The notes beneath the pieces are model-generated. The model was not told the DNA's origin. It did not search any database and was given only the letters and a program-made list of their open reading frames with translations. The position numbers were made by a program, and so were the translations under genes. Shown in pieces: positions 18,961 to 26,181 of a stretch of 42,512 nt of DNA (its first letter is position 1; each line of letters begins with the position of its first letter). Origin of the DNA: Lachnospiraceae bacterium. GTDB lineage: Bacteria > Bacillota > Clostridia > Lachnospirales > Lachnospiraceae. The stretch is from the NCBI GenBank assembly GCA_017509985.1, contig JAFWOE010000016.1, forward strand, positions 1-42,512, given 5' to 3'.

Positions 18961-21681
18961 TTATCCGATCACTGCGCCGGTATGAGCAACATAGAGCTTC
19001 TGAACCTCTTCGATGCGGCCGAGGCCTGCAATCTGGCATTCAATGCCCTCAAAGTATCCGGAATCCGCGAACTGGCTGAGCCAGGACTCTTCATCATCCG
19101 GATCTGCCATGTCGTTGTTGGCGTGATCGCCTGCTACGACCATCAGCGGACGAAGGATGACTTTCTTGTATCCGGCTTCTTTTACTTTGTCGATAACAAC
19201 GCTGCATTCGGTCTCTTCCGGCTCACCTTCTACCGTGCCGATGAAGACGTTCTTGTAACCGAGAGCTTCCATCTGTGTCTGCATCTGGTTGTAGGTAACG
19301 TTTGCGGTATGAGAAGTTCCGTGTCCCATGAAGACAAAGGCCGCGTCGTCTGCTTCTGCTGCTTCCAGGCTGTCATAACCGGCTGCTTTCACAGCTGCGG
19401 CGGTAACGGCCTTTGCAACGGCTTCTTTATCCGCATTGATGACAGTTGCGTCTTTTCCGACTTCGCCAAGGAGCGGCTCCGCGATCTTCACGGAATCAAA
19501 TTTATCCTGAACCTTCTCAACTGCTTCTACCAGTTCATCATATTCTGCACCGTGCATCAGGTGGGTCGGCTGGATCACAAGGTTTTTGACCTTGTTGTCG
19601 ATCGCACGCTGAAGCGCCTGATCCATATTGTCGATCTTCTCGCCGTCACGGGCCTGTACATGGTTGATGATGATCTGGGCGGTGAAAGCACGTCTTACGG
19701 ACCATTCCGGATAAGCTGCTTCCAGGGCTGCTTCGATCCCGCCGATATCTTCCGCACGGCTGTCGTTGAAGGATGTTCCGAAGCTGACAACAAGCAGTTC
19801 GTTCTCGCCGATGTCGTCTGCGTTTCTGGGATCATCTTTGGAAGCATCGCCGGTATCTCTTCCGAAATAATCCGGAGAAGCTTCTTCGCCTTCAACCAGT
19901 TCCTTCTGGGCGTCGGTCAGGGCGTCCCAGGCTGCTTTGGCTTCTTCGCACTGTTTATCGGTGTCATCTGTCCTCTCCTGAACATAGATCGCATCGATCA
20001 GGGCTGCAGCTTCCGCTGCCGCTGCAAGATCTTCTTCGCTGGCTTCCTCGATAACCGGGCTGGATACTACGACTTTATGGTCATACCAGGTGCCTTTTGT
20101 TCCGACCAGTGCAAGATCAAATTCTTCATCCAGGACCGGGACCGGAACATCGAAGCCGTATACTTCTTCGGTGATTCCGTCACTGTAGGTCACTTCGTCA
20201 GTCGTCGGCTGCAGAAGTTCCGCGCCGTCTTTCTGAGCGTCTTCGGCAGTTCCGGGGAACAGATTCACGATGTTCTTGGAAGCAAGTGTGATATGGATGG
20301 TCATCTCACCGTCTTTAACGGTCAGCTCGCCCATTCCGTCAAGTGCTTCGTTGATGTGGAACATGCTGCTGTCGGTGTCAAATTTTACCTGATAAACACC
20401 ATCCGGAATGCTGTTGCCGATAGCGGCGCCGGTGTGAGCAACATACAGATCCTGAACAGCCGGGATACGGCCAAGGCCTGAGATCTGGCATTCAACACTT
20501 TCAAAGTTTTCGGAAGCGAAGAACTGGCTGATCCAGGATTCTTCATCATCCGGGTCTGCCATATCGTTGTTCGCATGGTCACCTGCTACGACCATCAGCG
20601 GACGAAGGATGACTTTCTTGTAGCCTGCTTCAGCAACTTTGTCGATAACAACGCTGCACTCGGTCTCTTCCGGCTCGCCTTCTACGGTTCCGATGAAGAC
20701 ATTCTCATAACCGAGTTCATCCATCTGCGTCTGCATCTGGCTGTAGGAAACGTTTGCGGTATGGGATGTTCCGTGTCCCATGAAGACAAAGGCAACGCCG
20801 TCTTTTTCGGCATCTTCCAGGCTGTCAAAACCGGCTTCCTTAACAGCTTCTTCCGTAACAGCAACTGCAACGGCTTCCTTGTCGGCATTGATTACGGTTG
20901 CGTCTTCTCCGACTTCACCAAGAAGGGGCTCCGCGATCTTAACGGACTCAAATTTGTCCATATAGTCTTCAACGGCCTCACAAAGCTCGTCATACTCCGC
21001 ACCATGCATCAGGTGGGTCGGCTGGATCACAAGGTTCTTGACACCATTGTCAACTGCGCGGTCCAGAGCCTGTACGACGTTGTCGATCTTCTCGCCGTCG
21101 CGGGCCAGTACATGGTTCATGATGATCTGGGCGGTGAAAGCACGTCTTACGGACCATTCCGGATAAGCTGCTTCCAGGGCTGCTTCGATCCCGCCGATAT
21201 CTTCCGCACGGCTGTCGTTGAAGGATGTTCCGAAGCTGACGACCAGAAGTTCGTTCTCTCCGATGTCGTCTGCGTTTCTCGGATCATCTTTGGAAGCATC
21301 GCCGGTATCTCTTCCGAAATAATCCGGATCAGCTTCTTCGCCTTCAACCAGTTCCTTCTGTGCATCGGTCAGGGCATCCCAGCCGGCTTTCGCGTCTGCA
21401 CACTGTTTTTCGGTATCCGGTGTCCATTCCTGAACATAGATCGCATCGATCATGGCTGCAACTTCGTCAGCTAATTCCTGATCGGTCGGTCCTTCTTCAG
21501 CAGGTGCCGGCTCTTCTGTAGGAGCCGGAGTGCTTTCAGCAGCTGCACTGCTTGCTGCTGCGCTTTCTTCTGCGGTGCTTTCAGCTGCGGCAGGAGCGGG
21601 TTCTGCTTTCGAACCGCAGCCCGCAAGCATGGTTGCGACCATAGCCGCCGCGCATAACACTGCAATGATTGTTTTTCTCAT
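18961..21681 (-). CDS. Lipoprotein with two tandem CbiK-type chelatase domains
   Basis: The 906-residue protein starts at the ATG at 21681 behind AAGGAGGAAAC. The open frame extends further upstream, but the lipobox fits this start: LAGC with Cys22. An Ala/Glu/Pro linker follows to about residue 65. Two copies of one module (about residues 73-422 and 557-906) each have a helical Trp/Asp-rich preface and a CbiK domain. The CbiK domains carry LLVVSFGTSFNDSR, PTHLMHGAEYD, the GHG histidine (303 and 787) and GDHANND (369 and 853), matching the family metal and porphyrin residues. Between them, residues 423-545 form a beta-rich, NEAT-like domain. CbiK normally inserts cobalt into sirohydrochlorin in the cytoplasm, whereas this one is exported. 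A cobalamin riboswitch controls it. The extracytoplasmic metal or tetrapyrrole role is inferred. Confidence 0.9.
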   Translation of the reverse strand: MRKTIIAVLCAAAMVATMLAGCGSKAEPAPAAAESTAEESAAASSAAAESTPAPTEEPAPAEEGPTDQELADEVAAMIDAIYVQEWTPDTEKQCADAKAGWDALTDAQKELVEGEEADPDYFGRDTGDASKDDPRNADDIGENELLVVSFGTSFNDSRAEDIGGIEAALEAAYPEWSVRRAFTAQIIMNHVLARDGEKIDNVVQALDRAVDNGVKNLVIQPTHLMHGAEYDELCEAVEDYMDKFESVKIAEPLLGEVGEDATVINADKEAVAVAVTEEAVKEAGFDSLEDAEKDGVAFVFMGHGTSHTANVSYSQMQTQMDELGYENVFIGTVEGEPEETECSVVIDKVAEAGYKKVILRPLMVVAGDHANNDMADPDDEESWISQFFASENFESVECQISGLGRIPAVQDLYVAHTGAAIGNSIPDGVYQVKFDTDSSMFHINEALDGMGELTVKDGEMTIHITLASKNIVNLFPGTAEDAQKDGAELLQPTTDEVTYSDGITEEVYGFDVPVPVLDEEFDLALVGTKGTWYDHKVVVSSPVIEEASEEDLAAAAEAAALIDAIYVQERTDDTDKQCEEAKAAWDALTDAQKELVEGEEASPDYFGRDTGDASKDDPRNADDIGENELLVVSFGTSFNDSRAEDIGGIEAALEAAYPEWSVRRAFTAQIIINHVQARDGEKIDNMDQALQRAIDNKVKNLVIQPTHLMHGAEYDELVEAVEKVQDKFDSVKIAEPLLGEVGKDATVINADKEAVAKAVTAAAVKAAGYDSLEAAEADDAAFVFMGHGTSHTANVTYNQMQTQMEALGYKNVFIGTVEGEPEETECSVVIDKVKEAGYKKVILRPLMVVAGDHANNDMADPDDEESWLSQFADSGYFEGIECQIAGLGRIEEVQKLYVAHTGAVIG
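18964..20013 (-). repeat. Intragenic repeat, copy 2 of the CbiK module
   Basis: This codes for residues 557-906 and aligns to copy 1 at a constant offset of 1452 bp (484 codons). A 122-bp block (19667-19788) is identical base for base to copy 1, while other parts have diverged at synonymous and some amino-acid positions. This points to duplication followed by local gene conversion. Confidence 0.85.
20416..21465 (-). repeat. Intragenic repeat, copy 1 of the CbiK module
   Basis: This codes for residues 73-422. Its 122-bp identical block is at 21119-21240. The module begins with the short helical preface around IDAIYVQE, so the preface and chelatase domain were duplicated together. Confidence 0.85.
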
Positions 21682-21770
21682 TGTTTCCTCCTTCTTAACT
21701 GCAAAAAAATATATTGAGCAACCGTAAACCGGTAATCTCCATGTACCCGACGGCAGTTTTTCCAAAACAC

Positions 21771-21796
21771 AAAAAAGGAACTGCCTGTGCAGTTCC
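21771..21796 (-). terminator. Riboswitch expression-platform terminator
   Basis: On the minus strand, GGAACTGC, a 4-nt loop and GCAGTTCC (21777-21796) are followed by six Ts (21776-21771). It lies 60 nt after the cobalamin aptamer and 90 nt before the gene, the normal place for an attenuator. Another hairpin, GATCATAT with ATATGATC, lies between aptamer and terminator and may take part in switching. Confidence 0.88.
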
Positions 21797-21855
21797 CGTT
21801 TTCAACCGCCTTTAATTGATCATATTCCGATGTTTCCTCGCATCTTATATGATCC

Positions 21856-22036
21856 GTTCCAGGCAGGTCTCCTGACTTGCGTCTCTTCGCTTTCCGGGTC
21901 TTCTCGGTTCCGTTCTGTTCGGATCCAATGACATTTTCCGGACCGCTCCTCGCTTACAGTGGCGGGACCGTGCAGGATTTCCACCTGCTTCCCCCTTAGC
22001 ACGGTACAGACAGCCGTCCGTACTGTGACCTGGAAC
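21856..22036 (-). ncRNA. Cobalamin (B12) riboswitch aptamer
   Basis: The minus strand carries the B12 box AGTCAGGAGACCTGCC near its 3' end and the core GCCACTG at about 21958-21964. The closing stem pairs GTTCCAGG (22036-22029) with CCTGGAAC (21863-21856), giving a 181-nt aptamer. The intrinsic terminator after it means cobalamin most likely switches the downstream lipoprotein gene off at transcription. The region 21682-22196 contains no protein gene. Confidence 0.95.
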
Positions 22037-22054
22037 TTTATTTTTTATAGAAAG

Positions 22055-22083
22055 ATAATAAACTTGCGTTTATTCCATGTCAA
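22055..22083 (-). promoter_or_regulatory. Promoter of the cobalamin riboswitch transcript
   Basis: On the minus strand, a perfect TTGACA (22078-22083), a 17-nt spacer and TATTAT (22055-22060) place the transcript start near 22048, about 12 nt before the aptamer. Confidence 0.8.
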
Positions 22084-22090
22084 TGATAGA

Positions 22091-22107
22091 ACTGACAAAC
22101 TGTCAGT
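22091..22107. promoter_or_regulatory. Palindromic operator candidate upstream of the riboswitch promoter
   Basis: ACTGACA (22091-22097) and TGTCAGT (22101-22107) form a perfect 7-bp inverted repeat with a 3-bp centre, just upstream of the -35 box. The size and symmetry resemble TetR-family sites. No TetR gene is in the window. Confidence 0.5.
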
Positions 22108-22147
22108 CAGTTTTTACGCATTTTGAATAAAAATGCTTCAGACATGC

Positions 22148-22182
22148 AAAAGGCCGGCAGGTCTTCCTGACGGCCTTTTTTT
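22148..22182. terminator. Terminator after rpsA
   Basis: AAAAGGCCG (22148-22156) pairs with CGGCCTTTT (22171-22179), and an inner CAGG/CCTG stem closes a TCTT loop, with one mismatch between them. The rpsA-direction tail is only TTTT; the plus-direction tail is longer. Confidence 0.75.
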
Positions 22183-22196
22183 ACAGATTATTTTTA

Positions 22197-22345
22197 TTAT
22201 TCTTCTGCCGGTGCTTCTTCAGCAGGAGCTTCCTCAACCGGAGCTTCTTCGACGGGAGCTTCCTCTGCAGGAGCTTCCTCAACCGGAGCTTCCTCAGCAG
22301 GAGTTTCTTCAGCCGGAACTTCCTCTGCCGGTGCTTCTTCTGCTG
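22197..22345 (-). repeat. 15-bp repeats coding the acidic S1 tail
   Basis: About nine imperfect 15-bp units (coding roughly EEAPA or EEAPV) close the rpsA gene. Pentapeptide repeats like this change copy number easily by slippage. The product is an acidic, proline-rich, disordered tail. Confidence 0.8.
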
Positions 22346-23414
22346 CCGGAGCCTCTGCCTTCGGAGGCTCAAGAGCCTTCATGGAAAGAGAGATCTTGCG
22401 GGCATCCTCGTTGAAATCCACGATCTTAACGGTAACGATCTGGTTTACGGTAAGAACATCCGAGGGTTTCTCGACTCTGTCGCGTGAGATCTGCGAAACA
22501 TGAAGGAGGGCGTCTACACCCGGCTCCAGTTCTACAAAAGCACCAAAATCGGTCATTCTGGCGATACGTCCTTCAACGATCGTTCCCTTCTGGTACTTCT
22601 CAGCAGCATGCAGCCACGGATTCTGGTCTTCGAACTTCAGGGAAAGGGCGATCTTCTTTCCGTTAATGTCTTTTACAAGGACTTTAAGCGGTGCGCCTAC
22701 TTTGAACAGGGACTTCGGATTGTCGATCCGTCCCCAGCTCATCTCGGAAATATGAAGGAGGCCGTCCGCGCCGCCGAGATCGATGAATGCGCCGAAATCG
22801 GTAACATTCTTTACGATACCGTCGATAACATCGTTTACGGAAATACGGGAAAGGAGTTCTTCCTGTGCTTTTTCTCTTTCGGCAGCAACAAGCTGTTTTC
22901 TGTCGCCGATGATCCTGCGTCTTCTGGGATCGAACTCGATGATCACAAAGTTGACTTCCTGGCCGATGAACTTCTTAAGGTCATGCTCGAAAACATCCGA
23001 AACAAGGCTTGCCGGGATAAATACTCTGGAGCCTTCACAGGTAACGCTTAAGCCGCCGCTCAGTGCCTGGGTAACGGTTCCCGTAAGAACTTCCCCGTTC
23101 TCATAAGCCGCTTCGAGGACTTTGCTTCCGCGGTCTGCCATCAGTCTCTTGTAACTTAAGACAACCTGGCCGTCTCCGTCATTGACTCTTAAAACTTTAA
23201 CTTCGAGAGTCTGTCCGGGTTTGACCTCCTCGGTAAGGACTACATCGGGGTCGTTGGAATACTCCTGCTTTGTGAGAATTCCGTCTGCTTTGTAACCGAC
23301 GTTAAGAATGATCTGATCCTCTTTAACATCGATAACAGTGCCTTCAACCACCTCGCCGTTATGGATGGATTTGATTGATTCATCCAGCATCTGTTCAAAA
23401 CTCATTTCTGACAT
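22197..23414 (-). CDS. rpsA: Ribosomal protein S1 (four S1 domains, acidic repeat tail)
   Basis: The 405-residue protein helps bind mRNA on the 30S subunit. The ATG at 23414, 9 nt after AGGAGG, gives MSEMSFEQMLDESIKS; an earlier in-frame start inside ispH is unlikely. Four S1 domains follow at about residues 17-85, 103-165, 186-254 and 271-340. The third and fourth carry the DFGAFIDL and DFGAFVEL signatures. From about residue 355 the tail is repeats of AEEAP/VEEAP. Firmicute S1 homologues are shorter and more variable than the six-domain enteric S1. The start overlaps the ispH end by 20 bp; in many clostridia IspH and S1 are one fused protein. Confidence 0.95.
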   Translation of the reverse strand: MSEMSFEQMLDESIKSIHNGEVVEGTVIDVKEDQIILNVGYKADGILTKQEYSNDPDVVLTEEVKPGQTLEVKVLRVNDGDGQVVLSYKRLMADRGSKVLEAAYENGEVLTGTVTQALSGGLSVTCEGSRVFIPASLVSDVFEHDLKKFIGQEVNFVIIEFDPRRRRIIGDRKQLVAAEREKAQEELLSRISVNDVIDGIVKNVTDFGAFIDLGGADGLLHISEMSWGRIDNPKSLFKVGAPLKVLVKDINGKKIALSLKFEDQNPWLHAAEKYQKGTIVEGRIARMTDFGAFVELEPGVDALLHVSQISRDRVEKPSDVLTVNQIVTVKIVDFNEDARKISLSMKALEPPKAEAPAAEEAPAEEVPAEETPAEEAPVEEAPAEEAPVEEAPVEEAPAEEAPAEE

Positions 23415-24246
23415 AATTTTGAACCTCCTCAATAATTTTTTTAGGGGTAGATGCCCCAGCTGTAATACCTATGCGACCTGGCGATTGAAAGTTTACGGGT
23501 TTCAAATCATCGAGTGTCTCAATTAAGTATGTGCGCTTGCAAAATTGCTTACAGATCTCATACAACTTTTGCGTGTTTGAACTATGCATGTCGCCTATGA
23601 CAATCATAGCATCTACCAACTGTGATATGCTGCGGGCCTCTTCCTGACGCTTTTGAGTCGCGTCACAAATCGTATTCGCAACAGAAACATCATAACCCAA
23701 CTTTTTTGAAAATTCAACTAGTTCTTTAAATTCAGAGTAATTAAAAGTTGTCTGCGCGACAAGCGTGAATTTCGTGCCGGATGCTGCCTTAATTTCCTGC
23801 AGATCCGAGGTGTTCTGAACCACCGTACAGCTGTTTCCGCACCACCCCATGATGCCCTGCACTTCCGGGTGATCACGGTTGCCGGCAATGAGGATATGGC
23901 GGCCTTCTGCCGAAGCTTTTTCCACGATTCTGTGGATCCGGGCAACAAACGGACAGGTCGCATTCACCCGGTCGATCCCTTCCCTGTCCAGGCTTTCATA
24001 AACATCCCTGGAAACGCCGTGCGAGCGGATAATGACCGTTCCTTTTTCCAGCCGGTCCAGCTCTTCCCGGGACCCGATCACCCGGACGCCTTTTTCCTTC
24101 AGTTCCGCAACCACATGGGAATTATGAATGATCGGACCGTACGTAAAGATCGGAGCTTTTCCTTCCCCGATCTTCTCATAGACAATGTCCAGTGCTCTCT
24201 GTACGCCGAAGCAGAATCCGGCGGTTTTCGCAACGGTGGCTTTCAT
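23395..24246 (-). CDS. ispH: 4-hydroxy-3-methylbut-2-enyl diphosphate reductase
   Basis: IspH is the iron-sulfur enzyme that makes IPP and DMAPP, the last step of the MEP pathway. The chosen ATG at 24246 gives MKATVAKTAGFCFGV and 283 residues; a 14-codon upstream extension looks spurious. Cluster ligands are Cys12, Cys98 (NATCPFV) and Cys194 (NTICDATQKRQ). The substrate His motifs HNSH and RDHPEVQG and the final TAGASTPK are present. Bases 23401-23760, the C-terminal part, average about 40 % GC against about 60 % upstream, with different codon choice, as if that half came from elsewhere. All catalytic residues remain. Confidence 0.96.
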   Translation of the reverse strand: MKATVAKTAGFCFGVQRALDIVYEKIGEGKAPIFTYGPIIHNSHVVAELKEKGVRVIGSREELDRLEKGTVIIRSHGVSRDVYESLDREGIDRVNATCPFVARIHRIVEKASAEGRHILIAGNRDHPEVQGIMGWCGNSCTVVQNTSDLQEIKAASGTKFTLVAQTTFNYSEFKELVEFSKKLGYDVSVANTICDATQKRQEEARSISQLVDAMIVIGDMHSSNTQKLYEICKQFCKRTYLIETLDDLKPVNFQSPGRIGITAGASTPKKIIEEVQNYVRNEF

Positions 24247-24295
24247 CCGTTCCTTTTCCCTCCTGCTGCCGTGTGTTGTATCCGGCATGAACCGT

Positions 24296-24973
24296 TCAAA
24301 GCGCTCCGTCCTTTACTTTTTTGTAAAGCCTGAGGATCTCTTCTGTGACTTCTTCCCTGTCCATGTCCGAAGTGTCGATCAGGATCGCATCATCTGCCTG
24401 TTTCAGAGGCGAAACCGCCCGGTTCCGGTCCTGATGATCCCTTGCTTCCAGATCCTTTATGATCTGCTCCATATCCGGCGTCTCTCCCTTTTCAGCGAGC
24501 TGGTCAAAACGTCTCTGTGCCCGGACAAGGATATCCGCTTCCATAAAGATCTTCAGATCCGCGTTCGGAAGCACGACAGTCCCGATATCCCTTCCGTCCA
24601 TGACCACGTCGCAGGTTCTGGAGAGTTCCTGCTGCAGCGCAACGAGCCGGGTCCGGACTTCCGGAAAAGTGCTTACGTAGGAAGCCGTGTTGCCGGCATG
24701 TTCGGTACGGATGACATCGGATACGTCCTTTCCGTTCAGGAAGATCCTCTGGCTGCCGTCAATGAACCGGATATCGATATCCGCTGCGTCGCAGACCTTC
24801 CGTATCTCTTCGCTGCTTTCAGGAAACTTCTCCTGTGCATCGAAAAGAAGGCCGACGGCCCTGTACATGGCCCCGGTGTCCATATAGGTAAACCCCAGCC
24901 TGTTGGCAACCATTTTTGCAATGGTGCTTTTTCCGGCCCCTGCAGGGCCGTCAATCGCGATCTGAAATCCCAT
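24296..24973 (-). CDS. cmk: Cytidylate kinase
   Basis: Cmk phosphorylates CMP and dCMP with ATP. The 225-residue protein from the ATG at 24973 has the P-loop GPAGAGKST at residues 9-17, the NMP-binding MDTGAMYRA and the VMDGRDIGTVV motif. An AAGGAGA site precedes this start; the longer frame reaches into the neighbouring gene and is not needed. It lies 14 bp after the flavoprotein gene and 49 bp before ispH, in the common clostridial order. Confidence 0.97.
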   Translation of the reverse strand: MGFQIAIDGPAGAGKSTIAKMVANRLGFTYMDTGAMYRAVGLLFDAQEKFPESSEEIRKVCDAADIDIRFIDGSQRIFLNGKDVSDVIRTEHAGNTASYVSTFPEVRTRLVALQQELSRTCDVVMDGRDIGTVVLPNADLKIFMEADILVRAQRRFDQLAEKGETPDMEQIIKDLEARDHQDRNRAVSPLKQADDAILIDTSDMDREEVTEEILRLYKKVKDGAL

Positions 24974-24987
24974 TTTTCTCTCCTTGA

Positions 24988-26181
24988 TCATTTCTCCGCA
25001 ATGGCCGAAGCTGCCGCGAAAGCAGTCGACCACGCTATCTGCAGATTATAACCCCCGGTCAGTGCGTCTACATCCAGCACTTCGCCCGCGAAATACAGGC
25101 CGGGAATCACTCTGCTTTCCATCGTTTTCGGATCGATATCCTTCACACTGACGCCGCCCTGGGTGATGACCGCCTCCGTATACGGTGCGGCAGCCGTTAC
25201 CGTGAAGCGGAAGGAACGCAGAAGGCCTGCCGTTTTATCCAGCCAGCCGCCGTCCAGCGACTTTGCCTTTCTGTCCGGATCGATGCCGGTCTGTTTTACG
25301 AATACCGGGACCATCTTCGAAGGCAGCAGCGCTCCCATCATATTTTTAAAAGACCGTTCCGGACTGCTTTCCTTTTCTCTCAGAAGCCTTGCCCGGATCT
25401 GTTCATCCTGAAGCGCCGGCTTCAGGTCCAGTTCGGCGGTCAGTTCCTCCTCCGAAAGGATCCTTGTCAGAAAAGAGCTTGCGCTCAGAGCCAGCGGCCC
25501 GCTGATACCGCAGTGGGTGAACAGAAGTTCTCCGAACTCCGAAAACAGCTTTTTCTTCCCTTTTTTAAAGGTCAGACGTACGTTTTTCAGCGACAGTCCC
25601 TGCATTTCAGGGATAAACCCCTCCTTTGTTATCAGGGGGACCAGTGCCGGGAAAGTCTTTGAGACCCGGTGCCCCGTCCTTTCCGCAAACCGGTATCCGT
25701 CGCCGGTCGACCCGGTCGAAGGATACGATAAGCCGCCTGTGGCCACGATCACGGCCGTATTTTCATCCGGCATCGGGCATTCCCGGATTTCTGTATTCAA
25801 ACGGGCCTTCACGCCGAGCGTTTTCATCCGCCCGGCCAGTACCTTAATCACATCGGAGGAATGATCGCTGGCCGGAAATGCTCTTCTGCCCCGCTCGGTT
25901 TTTGTCCTGAGGCCAAGCCGTTCAAACAGGGCGACCGCATCGCGGCTTGTGAAGCGGCTGATCGAGCTGTACATGAATTTGGGGTTGGAAACCACATTCT
26001 CAAGGAATTCGTCCGGTGTGCAGACATTCGTGAAATTGCACCGGCCTTTGCCTGTAATGTACAGCTTCTTCCCGAGCTTTTCGTTCTTTTCAAAAAGCTC
26101 GACGGTAAGGCCGGCTTCTGCTGCAAAAACGGCAGCCGCCATTCCTGCCGCGCCGCCGCCGATAATGATTACTTTTTTCAT
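24988..26181 (-). CDS. BaiN/HI0933-family FAD-dependent oxidoreductase
   Basis: The 397-residue flavoprotein has the N-terminal dinucleotide fold IIIGGGAAGMAAA (residues 5-17), ELFEKNEKLGKK after it, and TGKGRCNFTN, the signature of the HI0933/BaiN family. A second FAD motif near the end reads GLYFAGEVLDVDALTGGYN. Characterised members reduce or oxidise varied small molecules, so the substrate cannot be named. It overlaps the RpiR gene by 4 bp and precedes cmk, its usual neighbour. Confidence 0.9.
   Translation of the reverse strand: MKKVIIIGGGAAGMAAAVFAAEAGLTVELFEKNEKLGKKLYITGKGRCNFTNVCTPDEFLENVVSNPKFMYSSISRFTSRDAVALFERLGLRTKTERGRRAFPASDHSSDVIKVLAGRMKTLGVKARLNTEIRECPMPDENTAVIVATGGLSYPSTGSTGDGYRFAERTGHRVSKTFPALVPLITKEGFIPEMQGLSLKNVRLTFKKGKKKLFSEFGELLFTHCGISGPLALSASSFLTRILSEEELTAELDLKPALQDEQIRARLLREKESSPERSFKNMMGALLPSKMVPVFVKQTGIDPDRKAKSLDGGWLDKTAGLLRSFRFTVTAAAPYTEAVITQGGVSVKDIDPKTMESRVIPGLYFAGEVLDVDALTGGYNLQIAWSTAFAAASAIAEK

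Noticed and set aside
18982-21474. Long plus-strand frames opposite the CbiK lipoprotein
   Set aside because: They mirror the repeated coding strand, and their own repeats are only its reflection.
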